DNA of 64,000 bases from positions 399,861 to 463,860 of the forward strand of contig JAGEMR010000013.1 of NCBI GenBank assembly GCA_021030915.1. The letters are read 5' to 3'. Numbering within the stretch: position 1 is the first letter of the stretch; the number at the start of each line of letters is the position of its first letter. This stretch comes from Astrothelium macrocarpum (Eukaryota; Ascomycota; Dothideomycetes; Trypetheliales; Trypetheliaceae). The notes beneath the pieces were generated by a model that ran no database searches, was not told the origin of the DNA, and worked only from the letters and a program-made list of their open reading frames with translations. Shown piece by piece: positions 35,519 to 46,448 of this stretch. Position numbers and translations under genes: made by a program.

Positions 35519-36424
35519 TTATAGAATTCGGCATTTCGACTTCTTTGCCTTTGGTGGTGGTCGAGGGCTAAGAACAGCTCTATAATAGACGTAAGCGCTT
35601 GGGTTGCAAGAGACTCTGTAACGGGGAACTGACCTGATCGCCTCATCAAACACATTTTTGAGGTTACGTTGGGTCAAAGCGGAGCATTCTAGGTATTTTG
35701 TTGCCTTGATTTCCTTTGCGCATTGCAAAGCTGTCTCATATGTGATGGGGGCCATCTTCTTTTGTCTAAGGCTCTCTTTTGTGTTTTCGTCGTCTCGCAA
35801 GTCAAGCTTGGTGCCGACAAGAATGATTGGCACATTGGGTGCATGATGTTCAATTTCAGGGTACCACTGCCGCCGCGATTTAGTCTGTGGTCCAACATGT
35901 CTCCACACGGCTCGTGCGTTGCCTTTCTGGAATTGTGACGTACCTTGGCCTTCACGTTATCGAAGGATGGTGGGCTGACAATAGAAAAACATATTAAGAA
36001 GACGTCTGTCTGGGGATAGGAAAGGGGTCGGAGTCTGTCGTAATCCTCCTGACCTGCAGTGTCCCATAATCCCAGGCTTATCGGTTTGCCATCTACCATC
36101 ACTGACGCCGAGTAGTTATCGAAACTGCCCCAACTTAGCTACTGAGACAGATGCCAGAGCTCATCAAATCTTACACTGTGGGTATATATTCTCCAGGAAA
36201 GGCATTGGTGGTATATGAGATGAGAAGACACGTCTACACTAAAAGTTAGAAAAGTTTCTCAATTTATCCAGTACGGCTGCGAACCTTGCCAACAGCACCA
36301 TCCCCCGTCACGACACACTAAATTCGTTTGGTTAGCTTCTTGCTTGCTGTGATGTCTGCTTCGGAAGAGCGTTTGAGGGTGGTATAGGTACCTTCAATGA
36401 CTGCGTTGCAGGTGCCGCAGCCAT
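35519..36424 (-). CDS. RAC1: Rho-family GTPase Rac1
   Basis: Small GTPase controlling actin, hyphal branching and NADPH oxidase in filamentous fungi. Six exons join in phase: 36392-36424, 36285-36317, 36175-36233, 35944-36124, 35634-35866 and 35519-35579, giving 199 residues, exactly Rac length. The P-loop GDGAVGKT crosses a splice at 11-18. Switch I contains YIPTVFDNYS, switch II is WDTAGQEDYDRLRPLSYP, and the guanine-specificity motifs are VGTKLDLRDD and ECSALTQ. The tail is proline and lysine rich and ends CRIL, a geranylgeranylation CAAX box. The YSASVMVDGK run fits Rac rather than Cdc42. The last intron is 54 bases and in frame. Confidence 0.97.
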
Positions 36425-37304
36425 CCTGATTGTTGCCCGCGATTACCAACGTGCTTGTGCTACCCAAAGCCGTGCGAGAGGTGCGCTCAGTCGTTGGCGT
36501 CGCTTTCTGCTTTATCCGACCAGCAGAAAGCTTAAGACTGCTTGTTCGGCTGGGGAAGTAGATTACGTTTGGGACTTGTCTGCGGGTGGCCGAGTCGTTG
36601 TTGCCCCTTCGGCCGGTACTAGCGAATCACTCTTGCACCAGCGATTGGGGTAGAGGTTTGACAGCGCAAAAAAAGGTTCAAGCCAGCTTGAGCAGTAGAG
36701 ACGAAGATTGGTATGGTGATAGAAGTGGAAGCTGTAGCAAGGTTTGACGTTGGCTAGTGGGGAGTGCGACAGCTTCTCAAACCAACAGTGAACTGAACCC
36801 TTGCTGCTGGCGCCTCCATCGCCTCGGGCAGACATACCACCGATCTCGACTCTCCACCACTCGTCCCTTTCTCCACTCTGTGTCTGAGAATATACGCGCG
36901 CTCGTTACATGATCCACTCTTACATTTCCCAATCAATCTTCCGTTCTCCCTTTGACCATTGCCTATGTAGTCGTTATGCCGAGAATGCCTCTTGCTCTCA
37001 TGCCCGTTATCACACGTATCACACCTATCATCACCACCTTCCCTGCTAATCTAAAGAAGCTATTCGTGAACCATCTATCTCTGTACTGGTCCTAAAAAAG
37101 ACATGGACCTATCGCCACTATCAAGCGTGAATTTTGTCAGTCGCTGACGGAGGTACGCCACGAACGGCTTGCACTAGCCAGCCGCTTCGTGCCGAAATTT
37201 TCGCGCAGAGGACATGTGAAAACTGACGCGATTTTTGTAGCAGCCCAATGAGCGATTGGCAAGCCTACATACATTGTTGATCGTTGTCATGGTGTGCAAT
37301 AAGC
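36425..37304. other. Intergenic region, Rac1 promoter and leader
   Basis: 880 bases between two minus-strand genes. Nothing coding recognised. Confidence 0.5.
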
Positions 37305-38308
37305 TCAAAAGAAGAGGAGGTCGATCTTCCTTTGCTCAGGACCATATTGAGACCTAAGTTCTTCTCGTGCAAGCAATCGGCCGAGGGGTATTGCGGTTTC
37401 TTTCATATCAAGAATACCTCTTTTCTTTTGGTTGATGTCCGAAGCATCAATTACGATTCTCTCTAGATGTTCTGTCGATAAGGCACCTAAACGTCCGGTT
37501 AGTGGCACAAGTAGATGTACATTGTACTGTTCCACGCCTCACCATCATCAAGTAGATCGATGAGACGCTGTGGCGTTCCGACTCCAATCCCAATTCTTCC
37601 ACTCTGTCAGCAAGAGTGGATATCTTTGGGCGATTTAATAGACTTACCTGGTCTTTTGGACCATATCTTTGGCTTCTTTGAATTTGATATGCTTCGCAAA
37701 AAGCTTTGCTACCATGGCATTCTTACTCTGGAATTTCCGCAGAGATCTGCGAACGATTGAATACTAGCTCCGAAACACCACATAAACAACCAACCTTGTC
37801 AAATCCGCGGCCCGTAGGCCCGCAGCAGTCACGACAACGGTATGTGGACATCCGCACGATTCAGCAGCATTCGCAAGCTTAGCTGTAGCTCCATCCTCTA
37901 CATGATGTTCAAGATACTGGGCAAGGTTGTCTGAGGTGCGCCGCAGATTCCAATCCGACGTGTCGCGTATTGCGCGTTCTGACAGGATTTTGAATCAGTC
38001 GTCTCCATCTCAGACGGAATTGCAAGCAAGAAACGGAAAAGCAAATTACCTGGAACATGATATCGGTCTTCGAGCTCAAGGGTAGTAAGGTCAGGCTCAA
38101 ATCGTCTAATACTCCGTATCATGTAGTCTGCGAGTAGGCTGCTATCCATGCGACCTATATCTTCATTGATATCGTTTTGTGCGTCCACATGCTGCTCTTT
38201 GGTTGCCACGGATTTTGCTTTTCTGTTGCGTTTTGAAGCCCGCTTGTTTGAGACTGCTTGCTCTGTTTCACGCTTGCGCTTGCCAGCTGTATCGGAAAAT
38301 GGGTCCAT
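37305..38308 (-). CDS. CMS1: CMS1-like ribosome biogenesis protein
   Basis: Member of the CMS1 family, linked in yeast to small-subunit (90S) pre-ribosome assembly. Five exons join in phase: 38050-38308, 37795-37978, 37648-37725, 37543-37601 and 37305-37486, giving 253 residues. The N-terminal ~65 residues are basic with nuclear-signal-like KRNRKAK. The conserved core reads VVVTAAGLRAADLT, VAKLFAKHIKFKEA, IGIGVGTPQRLIDLLDDG and ERIVIDAS with NQKKRGILDMKET, all typical of CMS1. Two successive introns appear to use AGAG acceptors so that the frame continues; this placement is the least certain part. The whole core is scattered over small exons, so no single frame shows it. Confidence 0.86.
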
Positions 38309-38611
38309 AGCGAATCACCAAACGGTTGAAGTTTCCGACTTTGGTCGAGGTCAATACGGTGGATCTGATAAGTGAAGCCCAGGTACCGGGTTGTGGCTTT
38401 TCTTTTCTGGGGCTCTAAAAAAAGATGTTGCGAACGTGCAACAAACTTGACAAAGTTTAATCTTATCGATAAGCGAGCCAGGGATACTCCTTGCATAACG
38501 CGTCACATAACATACACAACGCGACTTTAACAACTCCAAACGCTTCATCAATCCCGCATTTGCGCCCAGCAGCTTACGAGGTCATAACACAAAAGAAAAT
38601 ACCTAGCGATC
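38309..38611. promoter_or_regulatory. Bidirectional promoter CMS1 / CENP-T
   Basis: 303 bases between divergent start codons. No specific element is named. Confidence 0.55.
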
Positions 38612-40547
38612 ATGTCAGAGCCACGGTCGAAGCGTCCTCGAATTACACCTAGGAACTCTGCGACGAACGAGAACCTCTCTGATCATGAAACGCCTTACAC
38701 CAATGTATTAATCTCTTTTAGACTTTGGTTATAGTTGCTGGAGCTAACTCGGATTATAGTTACGACAACTCGCAGGTTTGATCCGACGCAATCCTTCAAC
38801 ACCTCTAACCCGTGCCCAACATTCTACACCACCAGCTGCCAAAGTTTTGAAAAAGACTCCTGGAACTGTCTCGCGTACCCCAGCAAGTCAACGTCGGGAC
38901 AAACCTCACAGAGATATTCCGACCACACCACATGCCATTCGTGCATTTGAGCGTCATCGTCATGCAATTGCAACGCCGGGCAACAGACGACGGAGTGTAA
39001 AGCTACAGCGGGAAACACCGAGGGATGTATTGCGGCCACTTAGCAAGTGTATGCGTTTGGTCTCTTCTATCGGTGACGGTAATATCATTGACTAGATCTA
39101 GTGCTGTCACGAAACACCCAACCAATCGACCCGTCTCCACAAGTTGAACCAACAAAACCCACTCGCATTGACGATGACTGGGTCGATGAACCAGATGCAC
39201 CCGCCCCACGACTGTCAATGCCACTGGGTGAGCTTGAAGATGATGACAGCTTCCATGCAGATCCTCCACGAATGTCTGCACAATTTGAAGATGACGAAAA
39301 CATGACTGCACGTTCTTTTGAAGGACCGCGACGGGCGCTTGCTGAAATGGGAAATTCGAGGCTATCCAGGGGTAGCCTTGGTAGTCTTCGGGTCAGTGAT
39401 CAATTTGGAGATCTGAAGAGCATGGCGGACGTTACGGAATTGGATGACAATTTGGAAGGAGAGAATGATCAAACTGCTACCGCGTTAAAATTTGGACTTG
39501 ACGAAAACTTGACTCTGAATGCTGGGTAGCTGACTCTGCTGCCAATTGTGTATATTGTGAAACTAATGGACAATAGGGAAAATACACAAGAAATGCGAGC
39601 ATTGTTGAATGCTGCTTCGCGACGGCAGTCTCGCATAAGCAATGTTGAGCCGGAGCCTATGGAAGAGGAAGCTGAACCTACGTTTCTCTTTGCGCTTCCT
39701 GAGCCACAAAAAGAACGTGTTAAGAGTTCGCCAATCGTCAATGACAATATTGATGACGAGCGTCCGCCTACTTCTATTTCTGAAGCAGAAGGAGATCAGC
39801 CACTTCACAGTAATTCTAAACTGAAAGAAGACCAGCTCCTTCACGATTATTCTCAACCAGAAGAAGATCAGGCGCCTCAAGGTCACTCTGAACCAGAGGA
39901 AGACCAAACACGTTATGGCCATTCTGAACCAGAAGATGCTCAATCACCTAATGATTATTCTGATGAAGAGGTATTAGGTACAGTAGACGAGTCACACAAC
40001 GTTCGCGCTACTCTAGTAGCGACGTCGCTCAATGAGCAGGCCCTGAAGCCGGCTCAGAAGCGAAAACAGCGAGAATTCAAGGTCTCTCGGCGCGGCATTG
40101 AGTACCCTTCCTTACCAACCACTGTCATTAAAAGAGTGGCGTCCAGCTTCGCTCAAATGAATGGTGGCGGCAGTGCGAAAATTAGCCGAGAAACTGTAGC
40201 TGCATTGTCTCAAGCCACAGACTGGTTCTTTGAGCAGGTTTCGGAAGACTTGGCCTCGTATTCGGAACACGCAGGTCGCAGGATTATTGACGAGGCAGAT
40301 GTCATTACATTAATGAGGCGGTATGTTGATTGTCATGTCAATCTGAATTTGATTGCATGTTGACTAACTTGGCTTCCTCTCCCACAGACAGCGGCTGCTG
40401 AATGCAAATACGACTCCATTCTCCTTGGCGCAGAAACATCTACCGAGGGAGCTTCTGCAATCGGTCCGATTTGGTGCCCCGCCAAAATCTAGACGGAGGA
40501 CGAGGACGCGGTTGCATACGATTCGCGAGGAGAATGAGGTTGAGTAG
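38612..40547 (+). CDS. Kinetochore protein CENP-T (Cnn1 family)
   Basis: Histone-fold kinetochore subunit that pairs with CENP-W and recruits the Ndc80 complex. Five exons join in phase: 38612-38704, 38760-39048, 39096-39525, 39577-40320 and 40388-40547, giving 571 residues (569 if the alternative acceptor six bases downstream at exon 3 is used). The N-terminal region has many SP/TP sites and Arg clusters. The acidic middle includes near-repeats of SEPEEDQ type at about residues 375-425. The C-terminal histone fold reads KISRETVAALSQATDWFFEQ, with SEHAGRRIIDEADVITLMRRQ across the last splice, then NANTTPFSLAQKHLPRELL. This is characteristic of fungal CENP-T. Confidence 0.92.
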
Positions 40548-40741
40548 AATGTCTATGAGATCATTCTGATTTGCTCTTCTCCCGCAAATCATCCCGTATC
40601 CCGGCCACGGAGACTCTGCAATTTGATGTGATTTTGCCCATACAGATAGATGTTACGGTGGAAGGCAAAATCGAATGTAGGTTGAAATGATGACAGCGTG
40701 AGAATGATTGGCAGTGCTGTTTTAACATGACCACGTCTTGA

Positions 40742-41965
40742 TCACCATTCCTTGTTCATACGCACACGGTTTGCTATAGACGAAGGCTTTTTGCGAAGCA
40801 GCATCCACAACATTACTGAAGTAGCCAAGGATAACGAGTACCTGCTCAAACACGCATATTAGCAATCCCCTTCATCAATCCGCACTCCCCAACCCCCATC
40901 AATCAGACCCAGGAAAAAAAAGTAATCCAACTCACCAAGTAAAAATGTACTGCAAATGATTATTCCTCAAATTCACCTCCGCCGCCCTCCCAATCGGCAC
41001 CCCCCTCGCCTCCCGATCCATCGCCTTCAACAAATCCATCTCCATCGTCTCCTCCACCCACACGGGCGCAGCCCCCACCCACTCCGCCATCCCCTTCACA
41101 TCCGGAAAGTAAAACTCCCCCCTCTCGGGCTTATTCGCGGGCGTAAACACATTCGGCCGCCACGGCTCCCTCAGCAACCCCTCCACCGTGACCACACCCC
41201 GGGGCAGCGCATCCCCGCCCTGCCTCTCCCTCTGCGCCTTCTTGCCCTTCGGTATCCACCCACGATTCACCAATATCGTGTCGCCCTCGCCACCATCCCC
41301 CTCGCTGCCCTCCCGACCACCACTGCTGCTGCTGGAGGTGTTGTTAGACGACCGCTCCAGCGGCGTGATCACAAAGAACCCGTCGTGGCCGTCGTGCAGC
41401 CGTGGGCCGAGCAGCATCTCGCGGTCGTGCCGGAAGCGGCCGGTGGCGCGCACGCGGCGGTGGTCGAACGAGGGGATGGCGGCCGCGTCGATGCGTGGTG
41501 GGAGCGGGAGCGGGTCGCGCACGAGTTGGTCTTCGAGGCGTGCGATCAGTGCGGTTTTCCAGGAGAGCCGCTGGATTTGCCAGGTCCCGAGGGCGAAGGC
41601 CGTGAGGGGGATGAGCGCTGGAGTGGGGGGGTTAGTTGGGGTTGGTGAGAAGGGGGGAGTGGGAGGGAGAGAGAAATTGGATTTGTAAGGGAGGAAGGGG
41701 ATTGGGCGAAGGAGGAAAGGCAATGTGTACCTAGTATTATGAGACCATGGTTGTGTTTTCGACCAACGCGCACAAGCTGGGGTGGATGGTCAACGATAGA
41801 GGTGAAGCCAGGGCTATCGGCGGCATTGTACGCATAGCGGCGTTGTTGTTTGAGACAGCGAGAGCATGTCCACGGTGTTTGGGGGCGCGATTTAATGGAA
41901 GGTCGTGTGATGAAGAATGAAGCGGGACGACTCAGTTGAGGAACATTATTTCTCAGAAGCGACAT
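40742..41965 (-). CDS. SHY1: SURF1/SHY1 cytochrome oxidase assembly protein
   Basis: Mitochondrial inner-membrane chaperone for cytochrome c oxidase assembly. Three exons join in phase: 41731-41965, 40936-41617 and 40742-40841, giving 338 residues. An Arg/Ser-rich presequence is followed by a first membrane segment LIILALIPLTAFALGTWQ, formed across the first splice, with the family motif LGTWQIQRLSWK. Other SURF1 marks are FDHRRVRATGRF, ILVNRGWIPKGKK, the NNHLQYIFTWY motif (across the second splice) and a second membrane segment LSLATSVMLWMLL. A low-complexity Ser/Gly/Glu insert (SSSSSGG...GDGGEGD) sits in the loop between strands. Confidence 0.94.
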
Positions 41966-42176
41966 GTCCAGAAGATGAAATTGATGTTGGAAAAATTCCG
42001 GCCAAGCTCTCGTCGGGGTTGCGATTGAGTTCCGACGTCGTCATAAACTCAAGACCTTCGGCCGGGTATACCCGCATGTCTCACACATCTCATCCCCCGT
42101 GTGAAGCACTCCAACGCTTTACCTCCGAGTCTCAGCATCCGGGTACAAAGTCTAAGAAACTACTTCGTTATGTGGG
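41966..42176. promoter_or_regulatory. Bidirectional promoter SURF1 / MoaE-like gene
   Basis: 211 bases between divergent starts. An upstream in-frame ATG choice for the plus-strand gene (42177 or 42192) changes the length by only 15 bases. Confidence 0.5.
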
Positions 42177-42756
42177 ATGGGGGAAAATGACATGAACAAA
42201 TCCTCAGGAGATGCGGATATGGTGTGGCAGGAGAATAACTTACATGTAGAACTTACATATGATCATCTTAAAATTAATGTCAGCATGGACAAAGTTAGAA
42301 GTCCAAAGGCAGGCGCGATAGTAATTTTTGCTGGTAGGAATTGCTCTTTCAGCTTTAATTTAGAGTTGAGATCTATTACATTCTGACGGACAATGGCAAT
42401 CAGGAACAACCCGTGACAACTTCAACGGCAAGACTGTAGAGCATCTGGAGTATAGCTCTTACGTTCCAATGGCCATGTCTACTCTCTCCCGTATTGCTCG
42501 CTCTGTCTCTTCCAACCACGGACTCATCGGTATTTCCATTACACATAGACTGGGGCTCGTACCAATAGGCGAGGAAAGCATCTTGATTGCTGTATCGGCG
42601 CCGCATCGTCAAGCCGCATGGAAGGCTGGGGAAGAAGCGTTGGAGGAGACCAAACAGAAGGCAGAGATTTGGAAGCTGGAACAGTTTGGTGGCGAGGGAG
42701 GTGGTGTCTGGCGAGCAAACAGAGACGGGACTGCCGGAGTACCAGTGTCACGATGA
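42177..42756 (+). CDS. Molybdopterin synthase catalytic subunit (MoaE/MOCS2B)
   Basis: Large subunit of molybdopterin synthase, which adds dithiolene sulfur to precursor Z in molybdenum-cofactor synthesis; the cofactor serves nitrate reductase and others. Exons 42177-42333 and 42404-42756 join in phase to 169 residues. Family motifs are KAGAIVIFAG plus TTRDNFNGK across the splice, the LEYSSYVPMA strand, ITHRLGLVPIGEESILIAVS and APHRQAAWKAGEEALEETKQ. The catalytic-lysine segment is AEIWKLEQFG, ending VWRANRD. A second ATG at 42192 is equally possible. The small subunit (MoaD) is not in the window. Confidence 0.93.
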
Positions 42757-43345
42757 TGGCCAAATCTTTGTCAGACTCCAGAGATCAGGTTTTGGATGGT
42801 GTCATTCATGCCTGAATCATACCATCCGTTCTCGTCGACCGAGTTTGAATATGTGCATCCCCTGCTAGACTAGTTTGACTAGAAAACTTCAGAGTAAGCA
42901 ATACAGATGAGCTGATTCCTAAGCCAAATGGCGTCCCAGGCTCCGAGTCTGACATCCAGTTCACAGCTGAATGGTGAGATGCTCGACATATGTGCTGTAT
43001 CTATCGCTCGTGATTGCTGGATACAAGAAATGTTCGCTAAGCCTTGGCGAGGACTTGCGAGCCGTGTTGCAGGGTCGAGACTAAGTGAAGCAAAGATTGA
43101 CAGTAAGATCCAGTACCTGTTCTAATGCAGGAGCAATATAGCAAAGGTTGGAACGGCAGAGTATTACCGAATGCGCAATTTATCCCCGCATTGACCCCAG
43201 ATCTACATTACTTCTGGCCCTCACTTTTCCTCGGAAATTGCCATTCGCCATGCGATGCAACATGCTGGCCCTGCATGCATTTACAGGTGCAAGGACGGGA
43301 AGAGCATCATCGACACATGGTGCTGGACTTTGGTAATAAGTTGAC
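42757..43345. other. Convergent intergenic region
   Basis: 589 bases. Short frames (42928-43352) lack any family resemblance. Confidence 0.5.
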
Positions 43346-43912
43346 TCATTGAGATATACCCGAGTTACCATTTTTACTCTGCTGCATCTCAGTGGTAGCT
43401 TTCTTTTTTCCTTTGTCGTCTTTCCGAGACAAGACAGTAGCCAGCCACTCTTCAATGTCTTCCTCAGCCTGTTCTTCCGATTTACCAGTTCCATCAATGC
43501 CTAGACCTCCTCGTACTTTTCTCCGCAGCTCTTCCATACTAGAAATATCAAAAGCCCACAGTGCTCCTCCAGCCCCCATGATAGCGAAACTGGAGACATT
43601 GAGTGATGCAAGGCCAAGAGCTTGGGCTGCATCCGCGGCACCGTTGACAGGACGGGGCTGGGAATTTGGATGGTAGAAGGGGGGTACAGTAGCTTTGTAG
43701 CGTCGTAAAAGGGCGCGTCGAGTTACCAAGGCCGACATGAAGAAGAAGCCTGCGCCAGCAAGGAATAAGCCCAGCTGACTGCGTGATCGTGCAGAAAAAA
43801 TAGACCGATCTGTGCTAGGGTCGGTGGTTTGTTCGGGCATGTTTGTTGCTCGTGATCGATTCGATTCGTTCATGATAGATTCATGGCGTGGATTATGCTG
43901 GGAGAAAGCCAT
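43346..43912 (-). CDS. AIM11: AIM11-like mitochondrial membrane protein
   Basis: Small membrane protein of the AIM11 family (altered inheritance of mitochondria), 188 residues in one exon. The start at 43912 (MAFSQH) is preferred over the first in-frame ATG at 44209, which would add about 100 residues foreign to the family. Two hydrophobic helices fit the family: LGLFLAGAGFFFMSALVTRR followed by PFYHPNS, and ASLNVSSFAIMGAGGALWAFDIS. EELRRKVRGGLG after the second helix is a typical AIM11 end of core. The last ~50 residues are charged and poorly conserved. Its biochemical role is not known. Confidence 0.87.
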   Translation of the reverse strand: MAFSQHNPRHESIMNESNRSRATNMPEQTTDPSTDRSIFSARSRSQLGLFLAGAGFFFMSALVTRRALLRRYKATVPPFYHPNSQPRPVNGAADAAQALGLASLNVSSFAIMGAGGALWAFDISSMEELRRKVRGGLGIDGTGKSEEQAEEDIEEWLATVLSRKDDKGKKKATTEMQQSKNGNSGISQ

Positions 43913-45474
43913 GAGAGTTCCTGTAATAGCGACGGAACAAATAACCGACCAGGCGCCCACGAGGGGCGATGGCGCAACGGGAAGCCTGGTAAATAAGGTA
44001 AGGTAGTTCCCAATCGACGGCTCGGCGTATGTCAATGCATGCGGTGGAAGGATCCAGGCGTGGACAATCTCAATTGGATCAAAAAGGAGGTGAGGGGACG
44101 TGGGAGAAAGGCTCCGAGTAGTGCAACATGACGGATGAGGTTGAAAATATCCAACCTCCAAGCCCGGCGAGCCCGGCCTCCCATTCCTTCGCGGATCGAC
44201 CCGCGCCAATCCATCGTACCACTTTACCTTCTAAATCGCCTTGACTTCGTCCTCTCATTTTGCTCTCCACGCAGACGCCACCATGTGTGCCATGACTACG
44301 AGCGTAGTGTGCCAAGCTGTTCACAGCTCGGCCGATCCTGCCTCTGTTTCTGTCTAGAATGGGGATCAACGAGCTTGTAGACCTGGGGACGCTCGTATCC
44401 CACACGATTTGCGTTTCCAGTCTATTTGCCAACTAAAGAAATCATTCTCTTCACGAGGATCCTGGAATCTGAGACTAAGTGATGTATTTTTCCTTGCGCA
44501 CCATCAACTCGTTTCAAACCGTTTTTTCTCTCGTAACAAATATTGGCAATATGCACGCAGAGCCGCTCTGCAGATTCAGCCCAACCTGCAGGAATTCTCG
44601 CAATGCATTCTAGAAAATCAGAAGCAGATATCACGCACGGCTTGCTCTAAGCAACATTGGCTTGTTTTTGGAGCTTACCTTACCCCGCACAACGTTTAGC
44701 TCGTCATTTTGCCATATTCTTAGTCTTTGAGCCTCTCCAATTACGAGTCGCGTTAGCGCTACACTTTCGCCCTGAAGATTGCATAAGATCTACAGCAGTC
44801 TATTTTCAGTAACATCTCAGCCCGTCCTTACTGAAAGATGGTTCTTTTTAATTTGTTACCCTGCAAACCATTGCTTCGCCTGAACATCCGCTAAACTTTC
44901 CTTCGCTTAATTCCTACTTATTATGCAACTTTATGCACACGTAGGTAACCTGCACGAGCCGTTCCCAGTACTCGATCAACAGTCCCAGGGCTATCCCAGA
45001 CCTTGTATCCCTCTGTAAAGGCTTACTCATTGATTTTTCGTATAGCTTTCGATAGTTTTCCTGTGTAACAGAACGAGACCAATAGTCGATCTCGATCGAA
45101 ATAATCTTGGTCGTCCAAGACATTCAAACCATGTGCGTCAACATATTATCTAGGCTCGATATTTTGAATTCTTCCGCGCCACAAATCACGAGCATGCGTT
45201 GCGTAGTTGAGCCATAGTGGAGACACATCTCGCAATATGCAGATGTAGCGTCAACAATGGTGCAATTCGACAGAGCCGATCTTGGTGTACCTCCCTGTTT
45301 GATTACAATCGTTGAGAAAACCGAAGGAAGGTTGTGTAAGGATTGAATATCTATATAATAAGACGACTCTCCCAACTAAATTCGTCCTCATCGAGCTTCG
45401 TTCGACACTCGCTTCATTTACAACAAGTTCATTCTTGTATCTTTCGCTTGGCTCTTCGTAGCGCTTCTATCAAC
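43913..45474. other. Gene-free region with TATA box of the repeat-protein gene
   Basis: 1562 bases. No supported gene. A TATATAATA element at 45352-45360 and a CT-rich leader lie 115 and fewer bases before the next start codon. Frames at 44409-44699 and 44914-45375 have no homology. Confidence 0.5.
45352..45360 (+). promoter_or_regulatory. TATA box of the repeat-protein gene
   Basis: TATATAATA about 115 bases before the ATG at 45475, followed by a pyrimidine-rich leader and CAACATG at the start. It supports a strongly expressed gene and this choice of start. Confidence 0.5.
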
Positions 45475-46448
45475 ATGTTTTTCAATCACAAGGCAACCTT
45501 CCTTGCCGTTTTGGCCTCTGGGTAAGCTTGATCACTTTGTCACCAAGATTGCTATTAAACCAGAACCTCTCTTGAATCTAAGGCTGATTCCTTTCTAGAA
45601 GCATTTCTTCCGCTCTCCCAGGATTTGGTCCTCCTGGGTATACCCTCAGTTTCCCTTCTAGCTACGGGAGCCCTACCTATACCAAGTCAACCCAATCCAA
45701 GTCGTCTTATCCAACACCGCCGCCATATAGCACCCCGTCTGAAACACAGACGTACTCGTCCCCTCAAACCTATTCTACTCCACAGAGCTACAGTAAGAGC
45801 TCCGAAACTCAAACGTACTCTACTCCACAGAGCTACAGCAAAAGCTCTGAAAGCCAGACGTACACGTCTCCTCAAACCTATTCTACTCCACAAAGCTACA
45901 GCAAAAGCTCTGCAAGCCAGACGTACACGTCTCCTCAAACGTACTCTACTCCACAGAGCTACAGCAAAAGCTCCGAGACGCAGACCTACTCGACCCCTCA
46001 AACCTACTCGACCCCATCTCAAAGCTACAGCAAAAGCAAAAGCAAAAGCTCTGAAAGCCAGACGTACTCATCTCCTCAAACTTATTCTACCCCGTCTCAA
46101 AGCTATAGCAAAAGCTCCGAAAGCCAGACGTACTCATCTCCTCAAACCTACTCGACACCATCTCAAAGCTACAGCAAAAGCAAAAGCTCTGAAAGCCAGA
46201 CGTACTCGTCTCCTCAGACCTACTCTACCCCATCTCAGAGCTATCCCACTCAACCAAGCTACCCAACTCCACCCAGCTACCCGTCTCAACCAAGCTGGCC
46301 CTCTCAACCGGCCTGGCCCTCGCAGCCAGTCTGGCCCTCGCAACCAGCTTGGCCCTCACAACCAGCCTGGCCCTCACAACCAGCCTGGCCCTCGCAACCA
46401 GGTTACCCTTCCCCACCAAGTTACCCCGCACCCGTATCCTACGCATAG
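45475..46448 (+). CDS. Secreted Tyr/Ser/Pro tandem-repeat protein
   Basis: Two exons (45475-45521 and 45599-46448) join in phase to 298 residues. Exon 1 gives the signal peptide MFFNHKATFLAVLASG. Exon 2 has no start codon in its true frame. From about residue 55 to 215 the protein is a run of near-identical units combining QTYSSPQTYSTP and SQSYSKSSES, with unit lengths of about 13-26 residues and small insertions of KS. The last ~75 residues are a second repeat, WPSQPA / YPTPPS type. It has no Cys. Likely an extracellular or wall structural protein; Tyr-rich repeats can be oxidatively cross-linked (inference). The overlapping frame at 45625-46512 is Arg-rich nonsense. Confidence 0.82.
45740..46243 (+). 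repeat. Coding tandem repeat (Tyr-Ser units)
   Basis: Imperfect tandem array in exon 2 of the secreted repeat protein. A recurrent core is AGCTACAGCAAAAGCTC, alternating with CAAACCTATTCTACTCC-type cores. Copies are nearly identical at the DNA level, implying recent expansion or gene conversion. Confidence 0.85.
46264..46405 (+). repeat. Coding tandem repeat (Trp-Pro-Ser-Gln-Pro units)
   Basis: A second, shorter array in the same exon: copies of about 18 bases encoding WPSQPA/V, grading from YPTPPS and YPSQPS units at its 5' side. Confidence 0.8.

Noticed and set aside
40956..41648. 230-codon plus-strand frame opposite SURF1
   Set aside because: Low-complexity Arg/His/Pro composition; SURF1 motifs on the other strand are clear.
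45687..46446. Arg/Val-rich frames on the minus strand over the same repeats
   Set aside because: Also repeat shadows; stop codons are absent only because the repeat unit lacks them.
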